Source of the DNA: Candidatus Contubernalis alkalaceticus
Lineage (GTDB): Bacteria; Bacillota; Dethiobacteria; SKNC01
Direction of reading: 5' to 3'
NCBI RefSeq assembly: GCF_022558445.1
Contig: NZ_CP054699.1
Coordinates: 142,001-206,000 of the forward strand
DNA: 64,000 nt
Both the position numbers and the translations under genes were made by a program. Numbering within the stretch: the stretch's first letter is position 1; every line of letters starts with the position of its first letter. Positions 1 through 8,834 of the stretch are shown here, piece by piece. Below the pieces are notes generated by a model. It ran no database searches. It saw nothing but the letters and a program-made list of their open reading frames with translations, and had not been told where the DNA came from.

Positions 1-2
1 GG

Positions 3-32
3 TTGCCTAGTAATAACCAAATAAGGTATAAT
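3..32 (+). promoter_or_regulatory. Candidate promoter upstream of fhs
   Basis: A perfect TATAAT lies at 27-32, with TTGCCT at 3-8 (spacer 18). It would give a leader of roughly 160 nt before fhs. The leader contains two extra purine-rich, Shine-Dalgarno-like stretches (about 105-116 and 127-134), but no convincing ORF follows them. The call rests on hexamer match alone. Confidence 0.4.
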
Positions 33-196
33 ACAATTTTCTAAATAATCTGAAGCAATGTACATAAAACTATACAAATAGTACAATTCATTTTTTATCT
101 TAAAAAGGAGGGTGATAAAAAAGTAACGGAGGGCGAGTATTTTTATGGGTAAGTTACAATGTTAACAATCTTAAAAAATTTAAGGAGGTTTTATAA

Positions 197-1960
197 TTGC
201 CTTTAGATCCAACGAAACACGCTGACTGGGAAATTGCCGAAGATGCCGAAAAAACAATGAAAACAGTCTATCAGCTTGGTGAAGAGCTGGGACTGGAAAA
301 AGAAGAGCTTCTTCCTTATGGACACTATGTAGCCAAAATAGATTACATGAAAGTTTTAAACCGTATGAAGGATGTTCCTGATGGAAAATATATTGACGTA
401 ACTGCCATCACCCCAACTCCCCTGGGAGAAGGTAAATCCACATCCCTGGTTGGATTAGTACAGGGTATGGGTAAGAGAGGCAAGAATGTTATAGCATGTA
501 TCCGCCAGCCATCTGGTGGACCCACCATGAACGTTAAGGGTTCTGCAGCCGGCGGCGGCCTGGCACAGTGTATCCCCCTGACTGAGTTTTCCTTAGGTTT
601 AACCGGTGACATTAACGCCATTATGAATGCTCATAACCTGGCCATGGTTGCTACTACCTCCAGGATTCAGCATGAATTCAACTACAGTGATAAGTTCCTG
701 GCCAAACAGGGATTAACAAGATTAGACATTGACCCCAGAAACGTTGAGATGAAGTGGATTATGGACTTCTGTGCCCAGGCACTGCGGAACATTATTATTG
801 GTCTTGGCGGCAAGTCAGACGGATTTATGATGAATTCCGGTTTTGCAATTGCTGTTTCTTCTGAAGTTATGGCTATCCTTTCCGTTGCTACCGACCTGAA
901 AGACATGAGAGAGCGGATGGGTAAAATTGTGGTGGCCTATGATAAGAAGGGCAACCCGGTAACAACTGCTGATTTAGATGTAGATGGCGCCATGACTGCC
1001 TGGATGGTTGAGGCTCTTAACCCCAACCTGATGCAGACTCTGGAAGGCCAGCCCTGCTTCGTACACGCAGGACCTTTTGCTAACATTGCTATCGGACAGA
1101 ACTCCATCATTTCCGACCGTGTTGCCTTGAAGTTGGGCGACTATGTATGCACCGAGTCTGGATTCGCAGCCGATATCGGTTTCGAGAAGTTCTGGAACCT
1201 GAAGTGCCGTATCTCCGGCCTGAAGCCTCATTGTGCCGTGCTGGTAGCCACAATCCGGGCCCTGAAGTGCCACGGTGGAGCTCCTATCCCCATTCCCGGA
1301 CAGCCACTGCATGATAGCTACAAAGAAGAAAACGTAGACCTGGTAGAAAAGGGCTGCTCAAACTTGCTTCACCTGATCGAAGTGATCAAGAAGTCCGGTA
1401 TGAGCCCTGTTGTATGTATCAACGCTTTCTACACTGATACTGATAAAGAAATCGAAGCAGTCCGCAAGCTTGCCGGCGAAGCCGGAGCCCGGGTTGCTCT
1501 TTCCAGGCACTGGGAGCATGGCGGCGAAGGCGCTCTTGAATTTGCTGATGCCGTTGCAGAAGCCTGCGAAGAAGAAAGTGATTTCAAATTCCTATATGAA
1601 TTAGAAACTCCGCTGAGAGATCGGATTCATAAGATTGCTACTGAAGTTTACGGCGCTGACGGTGTTGAGTACTCTCCAGAAGCCCTGCAGAAAGCTGAAA
1701 GAATGGAAAAAGATCCTGAAATCCAGAAGCTGGGAACCTGCATGGTTAAAACTCACCTCAGTCTGTCCGACAACCCTGCATTGAAGGGTGTTCCTAAAGG
1801 CTGGAAGCTCTTTGTTCGCGATATCCTGACCTATAAAGGCGCAGGTTTCGTAGTGCCCGTAGCCGGATCCATCAGCTTGATGCCCGGAACCGGATCCAAC
1901 CCGGCTTACCGTCGTGTGGATGTAGATGTTGAGTCCGGCAAGGTTAAAGGTGTATTCTAA
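197..1960 (+). CDS. fhs: Formate-tetrahydrofolate ligase
   Basis: ATP-dependent ligation of formate to tetrahydrofolate giving 10-formyl-THF, a cytoplasmic step of the methyl branch of the Wood-Ljungdahl pathway and of C1 metabolism. The nucleotide-binding loop [10 protein letters not shown] is at residues 73-82, and the family blocks [13 protein letters not shown] and [11 protein letters not shown] are present. The start is TTG at 197, preceded by a strong TAAGGAGG at 180-187. At 587 residues it is somewhat longer than the usual ~555-560; the extra length seems spread through internal insertions. It is monocistronic, followed by a terminator. Methyl groups released by the cobamide methyltransferase cluster further along would enter the same THF pool. 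Identification is secure. Confidence 0.97.
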   Translation: MPLDPTKHADWEIAEDAEKTMKTVYQLGEELGLEKEELLPYGHYVAKIDYMKVLNRMKDVPDGKYIDVTAITPTPLGEGKSTSLVGLVQGMGKRGKNVIACIRQPSGGPTMNVKGSAAGGGLAQCIPLTEFSLGLTGDINAIMNAHNLAMVATTSRIQHEFNYSDKFLAKQGLTRLDIDPRNVEMKWIMDFCAQALRNIIIGLGGKSDGFMMNSGFAIAVSSEVMAILSVATDLKDMRERMGKIVVAYDKKGNPVTTADLDVDGAMTAWMVEALNPNLMQTLEGQPCFVHAGPFANIAIGQNSIISDRVALKLGDYVCTESGFAADIGFEKFWNLKCRISGLKPHCAVLVATIRALKCHGGAPIPIPGQPLHDSYKEENVDLVEKGCSNLLHLIEVIKKSGMSPVVCINAFYTDTDKEIEAVRKLAGEAGARVALSRHWEHGGEGALEFADAVAEACEEESDFKFLYELETPLRDRIHKIATEVYGADGVEYSPEALQKAERMEKDPEIQKLGTCMVKTHLSLSDNPALKGVPKGWKLFVRDILTYKGAGFVVPVAGSISLMPGTGSNPAYRRVDVDVESGKVKGVF

Positions 1961-1989
1961 AAAACGCTTGTTAATAATAAATTAACGTC

Positions 1990-2033
1990 TAAATATCCCC
2001 TTTTCCGTAATTGGAAGAGGGGATATTTTTTTC
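1990..2033 (+). terminator. Rho-independent terminator after fhs
   Basis: Stem AATATCCCCTTTT paired with AAGAGGGGATATT, followed by a run of T to about 2033. It separates fhs from birA. Confidence 0.85.
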
Positions 2034-2081
2034 TTCTTTCGTATAAAAATGTTATAATGAAAGTAAACGAAAAGAGAAAAG

Positions 2082-2909
2082 ATGAAGGAAGAAATTATCA
2101 AAGGATACTGTTTATCTCTTAGGCCTGATTTACTGCTGCCGGAAGAGATAAAGAGGTATCTAAGCACAAAAGAAATAGGACAGATAATAGAGCACTTCCG
2201 GATTATTGATTCTACAAATCGTCGGGCCAAAGAGCTGGCTTTAGAGGGAGCTCCCCAGGGAACTGTGGTGGTGGCGGAGGAACAGACGGGAGGCAGGGGC
2301 AGAGTCAGTAACCGCTGGTTTTCTCCCAGGGGAGGTATCTGGTTTTCGGTTATACTTACACCTGATATAGACCCCCAACAGGCGTCCTTTGTTACACTGC
2401 TGGCTTCATTAGCAGTGGTCCGGGGGATTCAGGAGCTGGTTCCTTTACCGTTAAAAATTAAATGGCCTAATGATGTATATCTTAAGAACCGAAAGTGTGC
2501 AGGAATATTAACGGAAATTAGTGCGAAAATGAACTTGATAAACTACATCGTTCTAGGTATTGGGATTAACATAAAGATTGATTCAGACTCTATCCCCGGG
2601 GAACTGAAGAAGAAAATAATCTGCCTGGGGGACGAAACAGAAACAGAATTATTTTTTTCAGAAATCCTGGCTAAGGTCCTAAGGCAAATAGAGTTATTAT
2701 ATGATCAGGCCCTGGGAGAAGGATTTGGAAAAATTATTGATGAATGGCGGAAGTATGACCTGCTGTTAGGTAGGCAGATATCTGTGGAGACCCCTTTGGA
2801 GGTTATCTCGGGACAATCTATTGGAATTAATGAAAAAGGCGCTCTGCTTTTGAAGACTGAGCAGGGACAGATTATAGAGGTTTTAGCAGGAAGTATTATT
2901 TTTAAGTAA
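2082..2909 (+). CDS. birA: Biotin-[acetyl-CoA carboxylase] ligase, DNA-binding domain lost
   Basis: Activates biotin to biotinyl-5'-AMP and attaches it to the biotin carboxyl carrier protein. The catalytic core is intact: DSTN near residue 44, GGRGR around 70-74, KWPND near 127 and the C-terminal BirA_C-like domain. At 275 residues it lacks most of the N-terminal winged helix of the ~325-residue bifunctional BirA. Residues 8-25 (ending [10 protein letters not shown]) resemble the linker that normally follows the winged helix, so the truncation looks secondary. Only about 47 nt separate the fhs terminator from the start, so the missing domain is not encoded upstream. A TATAAT at 2053-2058 may be its -10 box. 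coaX follows in an operon. Enzyme function is secure; loss of repressor function is inferred. Confidence 0.9.
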   Translation: MKEEIIKGYCLSLRPDLLLPEEIKRYLSTKEIGQIIEHFRIIDSTNRRAKELALEGAPQGTVVVAEEQTGGRGRVSNRWFSPRGGIWFSVILTPDIDPQQASFVTLLASLAVVRGIQELVPLPLKIKWPNDVYLKNRKCAGILTEISAKMNLINYIVLGIGINIKIDSDSIPGELKKKIICLGDETETELFFSEILAKVLRQIELLYDQALGEGFGKIIDEWRKYDLLLGRQISVETPLEVISGQSIGINEKGALLLKTEQGQIIEVLAGSIIFK

Positions 2910-2926
2910 TGGAGGGGGTTGTTAAT

Positions 2927-3703
2927 ATGCTGTTAGTGTTTGATGTTGGGAATACTAATACTGTAGTAGGGGTTTACCAGGGGACAGAACTTAAATACAA
3001 CTGGCGCATATCCACAGATCGACAGAAAACGGTAGATGAATATGGAATGCTAATTAAAGGTTTGTTTGAATATGAAGGAATTTTGATGGAAAAAATCAAA
3101 GGGATTGCTATTTCCTCTGTGGTCCCTCCACTAATGCCTACGTTATGTAAAATGACTGAGAAATATTTTAAGCTGAAGCCTATGGTGGTAGGCCCTGGTA
3201 TAAAGACCGGGTTGAACATTAAAATGGAAAATCCTCGGGAGGTGGGTGCAGACCGCATCGTCAATGCCGTAGCAGCCTATGCTTTTTACAAGGGGCCGTT
3301 AATTATTGTAGACTTTGGGACCGCGACTACTTTTTGCGCGGTTTCAGAGGAGGGGGATTACCTGGGGGGAGCCATTGCCCCCGGTATTGGGATATCTACG
3401 GAAGCACTTTTTCAAAAAGCGGCTAAACTTCCTCGGGTAGAATTGGTGAAGCCCAGAAGCATTATTGGTAAAGATACTGTTAGCAGTATGCAGGCGGGCA
3501 TATTTTATGGATTTGTGGGACAGGTGGAGGGAATTGTAACCCGTATGGCTGACACTTTTTCAAAGGCACCTGTTGTGGTAGCTACCGGTGGCTTTGCTTC
3601 GTTGATAAAACAGGAATCTAAGGTAATAGACCATGTTCACGCATTTTTAATTCTGGAGGGTTTACGAATAATTTACGAAAGAAATAATATATTTAAAAGA
3701 TAG
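2927..3703 (+). CDS. coaX: Type III pantothenate kinase
   Basis: Phosphorylates pantothenate in the first step of coenzyme A synthesis. It has the ASKHA-fold signatures: DVGNTNTV at the extreme N terminus (phosphate loop), VDFGTATTF in the middle and GGAIAPG after it. ATG at 2927 is chosen because the family starts directly before the FDVGNT strand and GGAGGG lies at 2911-2916; an in-frame ATG at 2909 overlaps the birA stop and would add six residues. The length of 258 residues is typical. The birA-coaX order is common in clostridia. Confidence 0.95.
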   Translation: MLLVFDVGNTNTVVGVYQGTELKYNWRISTDRQKTVDEYGMLIKGLFEYEGILMEKIKGIAISSVVPPLMPTLCKMTEKYFKLKPMVVGPGIKTGLNIKMENPREVGADRIVNAVAAYAFYKGPLIIVDFGTATTFCAVSEEGDYLGGAIAPGIGISTEALFQKAAKLPRVELVKPRSIIGKDTVSSMQAGIFYGFVGQVEGIVTRMADTFSKAPVVVATGGFASLIKQESKVIDHVHAFLILEGLRIIYERNNIFKR

Positions 3704-3825
3704 TAATATTAGTTAAAAAGAATAAAATATTACAGTGTTTTACGAAGGAATTACAGAATCTGTAAAGAATATACTAGATATAGGTTGTATAGCAGAGAAT
3801 AGAGAATAGTGGAGGGTGTGGTATA

Positions 3826-3987
3826 ATGCCTTATAAACTTTGTCCCCATTGTAAAAAAGTATCTTATTCTGCTTCAGACCACCCAAATACCAATTGGCTT
3901 TGTCCTTACTGCGAAGAAGATATATCCTGTGCAGAGAGTCATAATTCTCTAAAAAATATAAATTTGCTGCAGGAGGAAAATAAGTAA
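3826..3987 (+). CDS. Small zinc-ribbon protein (53 aa)
   Basis: Not assigned to a named family. The product starts MPYKLCPHC and carries two CxxC knuckles (CPHC at residues 6-9 and CPYC about 22 residues later), the pattern of a four-cysteine zinc ribbon, followed by a polar C-terminal tail. GTGGAGGG at 3810-3817 is a good ribosome-binding site for the ATG. It sits alone between coaX and an oxidoreductase and is followed by a weak terminator. The function is unknown; metal binding is inferred from the cysteine spacing. Confidence 0.7.
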   Translation: MPYKLCPHCKKVSYSASDHPNTNWLCPYCEEDISCAESHNSLKNINLLQEENK

Positions 3988-4040
3988 TAAAGCAGTAGGA
4001 ATGATGGGGGCACAAAGGAAAAGAATATTAATACAAATAA

Positions 4041-4069
4041 AATCCGGATAAATGCTGGATTATTTTTTT
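4041..4069 (+). terminator. Weak terminator after the zinc-ribbon gene
   Basis: Short stem AATCC/GGATT around GGATAAATGC-type loop sequence, followed by T7. Stem strength is low, so this is only moderately supported. Confidence 0.45.
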
Positions 4070-4134
4070 ATCATCTTAGCTAATTTAGTAGTATAATACA
4101 TATTATATTACCAAAAAAGTTCTGGAGGTATAAT

Positions 4135-5280
4135 ATGGGAAGGATAGCGGTGATAGGCGGAGGTCCCGCGGGACTTTTTGCCGCTTTGGAAGCAGCTGAG
4201 AGGGGATATCAGGTTTCCCTCTATGAAAAGAATCGAATTGGAGAGAATATCAACTGTGCCGAAGGTTATTTTGATACCTTAAAACTGCTGGGAAAACCTG
4301 AAAGCGGAATTCTATTTAAGGTTAAAAAAATTTTTTTAGAAATGAAAAAGCACTATAAAATAGACTGCGGGAACTTTAATTTGTGGATGATAGACCGAGC
4401 TAAGTGGCAGAAAGACCTTGGGGAAAAGGCGAAGGAACAGGGAGTATGTATCAGGGAGGGGATTAAGGTTGAAGAGAAGGATTTGAAGGATCTGCAAAAA
4501 CAGAACCAGTGGGTTATTGATGCCAGTGGAACAGGATCGGTTACCTCAAAGCTTTACAATTTTAAGGCGGTTTATAAAGAAAGTTCTGCCCGAGTTGTGC
4601 AGTATGTGATGGAGGGAGATTTTAGTCATCTGGGAGAAAACATTAAAGTTGGAATTGAGCCTCATTACACCGGGTATTATTGGATTTTTCCTAAAGGAAA
4701 TATAAAAGATGGATTTAATAAAGCCAATGTTGGTATTGGTTTTCTCAAAAAACCTGAAGGGTTAAGTATACGTTGGGAGTTGGAAAGGGTATTAAAAAAA
4801 GAGGGTCTGGAAAATTACCAAATTGTAAAGAAAAGTGGTGGATGTATTTCTGTTAAGGCTCTGGATTCTCTAGTATATGATAATGTTCTATTGGCTGGGG
4901 ATGCTGCAGGGTTGGTTTCTCCTTTGCATGCAGGAGGGATTGATTTGGCTTGTATCAGCGGAAAGGTGGCAGTTCAGGAGGCAGAAAAGGGTGCCCACAA
5001 TTATCAAAAACGCTTGTTTGAGATAGTGGGTCTAAAATTAAAGATGGAACAGGATTTGCTGACGTTTTGGGAAAAATTAGACTATGATGCTTTTGAGGAA
5101 ATATTTGGTGCTGCTGTTGTAGGGGAAGGGAAACTTACTCCAGCAATGCTCTGGAAATACAGAAGTTTTCTCAAAGCTGAGTTAAATATCATGAAATCAC
5201 TCCTAGCGGGAGTTGTTAAAATGGATTGGCAGGGAAGTTGTCGTGATGGAAATTTACCTTCTTCAGGTCTCGATTGTTAA
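4135..5280 (+). CDS. FAD-dependent oxidoreductase, geranylgeranyl-reductase-like
   Basis: The N-terminal dinucleotide-binding motif VIGGGPAGLFAA (residues 5-16) and an acidic end to the second strand (YEKN) mark a Rossmann FAD domain. LLAGDAAGLVSPLHAGGI around residue 260 is the second FAD motif of the geranylgeranyl reductase / p-hydroxybenzoate-hydroxylase-like group. The protein has 381 residues with no membrane segment. Such enzymes reduce isoprenoid double bonds or oxidise aromatic substrates; nothing nearby settles the substrate. It appears monocistronic, and TATAAT at 4092-4097 may be its -10 box. Family confidence is high, function low. Confidence 0.75.
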   Translation: MGRIAVIGGGPAGLFAALEAAERGYQVSLYEKNRIGENINCAEGYFDTLKLLGKPESGILFKVKKIFLEMKKHYKIDCGNFNLWMIDRAKWQKDLGEKAKEQGVCIREGIKVEEKDLKDLQKQNQWVIDASGTGSVTSKLYNFKAVYKESSARVVQYVMEGDFSHLGENIKVGIEPHYTGYYWIFPKGNIKDGFNKANVGIGFLKKPEGLSIRWELERVLKKEGLENYQIVKKSGGCISVKALDSLVYDNVLLAGDAAGLVSPLHAGGIDLACISGKVAVQEAEKGAHNYQKRLFEIVGLKLKMEQDLLTFWEKLDYDAFEEIFGAAVVGEGKLTPAMLWKYRSFLKAELNIMKSLLAGVVKMDWQGSCRDGNLPSSGLDC

Positions 5281-5309
5281 GTATCACTACAGCGAAAGGC
5301 TGCTTAGTT

Positions 5310-5660
5310 TTAAATATCTGTGTAAATTATCCGAAGGGATAACACGTCCCCGGCTTTTACTTTTATTATTTCATCTTCTGTTTGTACAAATATTAGACCG
5401 GTTAGACTGTCTGCTTTCTTGAGAGTTCCTATTATAGATTGATGGATATCATTTTTTTTTCGGAGGATCTCCACCACCAAACACTGCTCCAGAGCTTTTT
5501 CCAACAGACGTTGGAATTCTTCCCACTGCTGCTCATCAATGAGGGGTATTGGGAAAATTTCCCTTTTATGCTGTTTCCTGTTTTGACGGTTTAACCCCTC
5601 CCGGTGTTCAGGAAGCATCATGCGGCTGCATAAAAATTGTTCTGAAAATTTTCGGCTCAT
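5310..5660 (-). CDS. YolD-like protein
   Basis: A 116-residue protein that overlaps the end of the upstream Y-family polymerase gene by 4 nt (ATGA), so the two are translationally coupled. The small size, the central KREIFPIPLIDEQQW-type segment and the partnership match the YolD-like family, which commonly accompanies UvrX/YqjW-type polymerases in Firmicutes. It may modulate or recruit the polymerase in the SOS response; the mechanism is not established. It is convergent with the oxidoreductase on the other strand. Confidence 0.75.
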   Translation of the reverse strand: MSRKFSEQFLCSRMMLPEHREGLNRQNRKQHKREIFPIPLIDEQQWEEFQRLLEKALEQCLVVEILRKKNDIHQSIIGTLKKADSLTGLIFVQTEDEIIKVKAGDVLSLRIIYTDI

Positions 5661-6886
5661 GCTTCGTGTCCTCCAATCTTATGGGCCCGGTCAAAAAGCT
5701 GACTTCCTGAGGTTAGGGAGGAAGCTCTGAAAAGGCTGGTGATTCCGAAGCGTTCCCGGACTTCGTCCATGGCTCGCCCCAGCTGGATTTTTTTCTCTTT
5801 GTCCTCCAGCAGGGACAGCTGTATGTACTGATCTTCTATCAGTCCGGAAAGGGATACCCCCAGGGCCCGCACCGGCAGGCGGTTCCAGTGGATATCAAAA
5901 AGCTTCAAGACTACAGGGTATATATCCATGGTGACGGCGGTAGGTTCCGCCAATTTTTTCTGGCGTGAAAAACCGGTGGGGTTGTTGAAATCCGCCCCCC
6001 GGCAGTACAGGTTCACTACCTGGCCTATCTTCTTTAACCCCCGGGCTCGCCGGCATACTTCTTCTGTAATTTCCAAAAGAACCACCTCTATTTTTCCTTT
6101 ATGGTTATAATCCCGGGGTAGGGTCATGGAATGGCCCACCCCTTTGTGTTTTTCCGTAGAACAGGAGTGGATATTGGAGTAGTCTATGCCATGGGAGTTC
6201 AGCCACAGCACTTCCCCATTGATCCCCCAACGGGATTTCATTTTTTCCCGGGGCAGGGCGGCCAGGCAGCCGATGGTTTTTACTGCCATACGGTGCAGGT
6301 TCCGTTCCATACGGAATCCCACTCCAAAGAGGTCTCGGATGGGAAGGGGCCAGGTTAAAAAGGCATAGTTTTCACAGTTCAGCTGAAAAACCCCTTGGGG
6401 GTTTTTCTTAGCAAACCGATCGCAGGCCATCTTGGCCTGCAGGGGGTTTTCCCCGATACCTATGCGGCAGCGCACTCCGGTTTCCTTCTGTATTTCCTTA
6501 TTTATGCGTAGGGCCATTTCCTGGGGAGTCCCGAAGAGGTTTTCGCAACCGGTCATGTCCAAGAATTGCTCATCGATGGAATAAGGGGCCACCCGATCGG
6601 TGAAGCGCTGAAAAATCTCCGTCATCTGCAGGGAAACATTGATATATTCCTGCATATGTGGGCGAATAAAAACTGCATGGGGACATAAGCTTTTACATTC
6701 CCAGGCTCCCATGGCTGTTTCGATGCCGTAAGCTTTGGCTTCCCGGTTGGCCGCCAGGACGATACCCCGGCGTTGTTGGGGGTCCCCGCACACTACCACC
6801 GGCTTCCCCTGCAGCGAAGGGTTCCGGGCAATCTCCACACTGGCGTAAAAGGATTCCATGTCTGCCAGTAAAATTATTTTGTGCAT
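5657..6886 (-). CDS. Y-family DNA polymerase (UvrX/DinB type)
   Basis: Error-prone translesion DNA polymerase of 409 residues. DMESFYASVE at residues 9-18 contains the first metal-binding Asp and the steric-gate aromatic; YSIDEQFLDM near residue 105 supplies the catalytic Asp-Glu pair. HhH thumb and C-terminal little-finger regions follow. The start at 6886 is an ATG just downstream of a promoter with a LexA-like box, and the YolD-like gene follows with a 4-nt overlap. The pairing points to the UvrX/YqjW subgroup rather than housekeeping DinB. Induction by DNA damage is inferred from the operator. Confidence 0.92.
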   Translation of the reverse strand: MHKIILLADMESFYASVEIARNPSLQGKPVVVCGDPQQRRGIVLAANREAKAYGIETAMGAWECKSLCPHAVFIRPHMQEYINVSLQMTEIFQRFTDRVAPYSIDEQFLDMTGCENLFGTPQEMALRINKEIQKETGVRCRIGIGENPLQAKMACDRFAKKNPQGVFQLNCENYAFLTWPLPIRDLFGVGFRMERNLHRMAVKTIGCLAALPREKMKSRWGINGEVLWLNSHGIDYSNIHSCSTEKHKGVGHSMTLPRDYNHKGKIEVVLLEITEEVCRRARGLKKIGQVVNLYCRGADFNNPTGFSRQKKLAEPTAVTMDIYPVVLKLFDIHWNRLPVRALGVSLSGLIEDQYIQLSLLEDKEKKIQLGRAMDEVRERFGITSLFRASSLTSGSQLFDRAHKIGGHEA

Positions 6887-6907
6887 AAATTAATCCCACC
6901 CTTAAAA

Positions 6908-6957
6908 CGTACGCGTGTTCGTATTAAGAGTATACTACATTTTTTCATCCCTGAAAA
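6908..6957 (-). promoter_or_regulatory. Promoter with LexA (SOS) box for the polymerase operon
   Basis: On the minus strand TTTTCA (6952-6957) and TATACT (6929-6934) are 17 nt apart. Just downstream, CGAACACGCGTACG (6908-6921) differs at one half-site base from the Bacillus-type LexA consensus CGAAC-N4-GTTCG. A LexA dimer there would overlap the transcription start. Confidence 0.7.
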
Positions 6958-6999
6958 GTGGAATCTTGTGGTATTAAATGGTAAGGCCGGTTGTCAGGT

Positions 7000-7035
7000 T
7001 GTCAGGGGGACGGTTCTTCTGGCAACCCCCTGACA
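7000..7035. repeat. REP-like hairpin element, copy 1
   Basis: Inverted repeat TGTCAGGGGG / CCCCCTGACA (7000-7009 and 7026-7035) around a GACGGTTCTTCTGGC core. The same GGGGACGGTTCTT core recurs at 36368. It has no T tail and is read as an intergenic mobile palindrome rather than a terminator. Confidence 0.55.
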
Positions 7036-7050
7036 CACCCATCTTGATGA

Positions 7051-7458
7051 TTAATCTTCAAAGGTTTGGGACATTTCTAAGACACGCTTCACATGATTTT
7101 GAGTTTCTTTAAAGGGCGGTATTCCATTGTATCTTTTAACGGCAGCGGGACCGGCGTTGTAAGCGGCCAGGGCCAGCTTCCAGTCCCCAAATTCCTGGTA
7201 CATGCTGCTGAGGTATTTAGCCCCTGCCTCCAGCTGCAGTTCCGGGTTATTCGCCAGCTCCTCCGGCCTATAGCCTAATAAGGCAGCGGTGGAGGGAATA
7301 ATCTGGGTAAGCCCTATAGCCCCGGAAGAATTACCAGCATTGGGGTTCCAACCACTTTCTAGAGTGATCAGTCCTAAAAAAATAGACCTGGGTATCTGGA
7401 ATTTTTCTGCATTGGCAGAGGCCAGGTTTTCTAAATACATGTAATAATTTGTGTCCAT
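7051..7458 (-). CDS. Lytic transglycosylase (SLT domain), no signal peptide
   Basis: Cleaves the MurNAc-GlcNAc bond of peptidoglycan. The catalytic Glu is in TLESGWNPNA (about residue 34), and GAIGLTQI and LAAYNAGP complete the SLT signature. At 135 residues the protein is the bare catalytic domain. The N terminus (MDTNYYMYLENL) is not a secretion signal, and AAGGAG 8-10 nt before the ATG fixes this start. Export would need a non-classical route, or the enzyme acts after lysis. It stands alone between the polymerase operon and the exporter operon. Confidence 0.88.
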   Translation of the reverse strand: MDTNYYMYLENLASANAEKFQIPRSIFLGLITLESGWNPNAGNSSGAIGLTQIIPSTAALLGYRPEELANNPELQLEAGAKYLSSMYQEFGDWKLALAAYNAGPAAVKRYNGIPPFKETQNHVKRVLEMSQTFED

Positions 7459-7547
7459 TAGGGATTCTCCTTATTTTTTTACAGCATCATATGCATTTGT
7501 TTAAGCAGAGGATACATTGGTTTTTAACAATTAAATATTTAAACATC

Positions 7548-7580
7548 AAAAAAAGCTCTTTCATCAAAGAGCTTTTTTAT
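7548..7580 (-). terminator. Bidirectional terminator, end of the ABC exporter operon
   Basis: Stem AAAGCTCTTT / AAAGAGCTTT with loop CATC, with A and T runs on both sides. It lies 57 nt after the last exporter gene on the minus strand. Confidence 0.8.
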
Positions 7581-7636
7581 ATTTTGTTCTGTAAGTTGAC
7601 AAGACAAATTAAACATTTTAGTGACTGGGGTCAAGA

Positions 7637-8824
7637 TTATTTTTGAAATCGGAAGGCTGAGGCTCCCATGGTTAGGAAAGCAGTGCCGAAACCTGTTAGG
7701 GCCAGGAGGGGGATGGCTATATGTCCCAAATCAGCCCCCCGTAAGGTTAAATCAATAAAGCCCTGCATAGCCCAACCGGAGGGGACAAGTCTGGACAAAA
7801 TTTGCATGTAAGAGGGCAGAATTTCTACCGGCCACCAGGCACCCCCCAGCATAGACATGATGATTACCGACAACACCCCTAAAGATTCAGCCTGGCTTTG
7901 GGTTCGGCATAGGGAAGCCAGCATCATTCCAAAACCAGTAGAGGCGAAACTTAAGGCAGCTACCAGAAGAATAACTGCCGGCAGATTTTGTCCCCAGTTG
8001 ACTCCAAATATAAATTGTCCTGCTGTAATCATCAAAATCATTTGAAATATTCCGCTGACCATGAAGCCCAGCATTTTTCCAGTAAGCAGCTGAAACCGGT
8101 TCACCGGGGCTGAGAGCAGGCGGGTCAGGGTTCCGTTTCGGCGTTCCTCCAGGAGGGTGGTGGATCCTGACACGATTACTGTCATCATGCCGAACATGAC
8201 CACATAACCCGGGGATGACTGTTGGTTTCCCAAGGGAATGTCTGAGTCTCTGCTTACTGATATATTTTCCATATGAACATGTACGGCGGGAGAGGGGTGC
8301 CATTTATCTGCTGCCTGTTCAAAAAGGTAAATCCACCGCTCAGGGGAGAAATCCTGTCCAATTTGCCCAATTTCAGCAGCAGCGGTGTTGGCTTTTAATC
8401 TAAACAGCTGATTGTTTACCAGCTGTTCTACAATCCGAGGGGATTCTTGGAGATCCGCCTGCAAAACTGTAATTTCTACGGGGCGCCCCTCTTGTAAATC
8501 CTTCTGAAAACCATAGGTTATAATTACAGCTGCTGGAATTTCCTTGTTTTTTACTAATTCTCGGGCACTATCCTCTTCAATAAGCTGCACCCTGGTGTTT
8601 TCAGTTGTTAGAGCCTGGATCAGGTATTCAGAAACATCTGAGTTATCCTGGTCAACAATGGCCAGGGGAAGGATATAGGCTTCTTTAGAACTGCCGCTTT
8701 CCCCGAAGGCCATTCCGGTAATAAGGGTCAGAGCCAAAGGGAGAGCCAAAAGGAGCAGATAAGCAGTTTTGTCCTTGGATAGTAATTTAAGATGGTTTAA
8801 AGAGATCCAGATAATATTTTTCAT
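7637..8824 (-). CDS. ABC-2 exporter permease (second subunit)
   Basis: Membrane subunit of a multidrug-type ABC-2 exporter. One N-terminal membrane helix (residues about 20-40) is followed by a large extracytoplasmic domain and a cluster of five to six helices in the C-terminal half, the ABC2_membrane_3 layout. ATG at 8824 is chosen because it puts the KNIIWISL segment directly at the N terminus, as in the sister permease; an earlier in-frame start would add 16 residues inside the preceding gene. It is the last gene of the ATPase-permease-permease operon. The substrate is unknown. Confidence 0.85.
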   Translation of the reverse strand: MKNIIWISLNHLKLLSKDKTAYLLLLALPLALTLITGMAFGESGSSKEAYILPLAIVDQDNSDVSEYLIQALTTENTRVQLIEEDSARELVKNKEIPAAVIITYGFQKDLQEGRPVEITVLQADLQESPRIVEQLVNNQLFRLKANTAAAEIGQIGQDFSPERWIYLFEQAADKWHPSPAVHVHMENISVSRDSDIPLGNQQSSPGYVVMFGMMTVIVSGSTTLLEERRNGTLTRLLSAPVNRFQLLTGKMLGFMVSGIFQMILMITAGQFIFGVNWGQNLPAVILLVAALSFASTGFGMMLASLCRTQSQAESLGVLSVIIMSMLGGAWWPVEILPSYMQILSRLVPSGWAMQGFIDLTLRGADLGHIAIPLLALTGFGTAFLTMGASAFRFQK

Positions 8825-8834
8825 AGGATTTTCA

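Noticed and set aside
974-1312. Long open frame on the minus strand inside fhs
   Set aside because: It lies wholly within a highly conserved gene on the other strand and has no ribosome-binding site or family features.
5213-5422. Plus-strand frame overlapping the oxidoreductase end and YolD-like gene
   Set aside because: Overlaps two better supported genes and has no ribosome-binding site or recognisable product.
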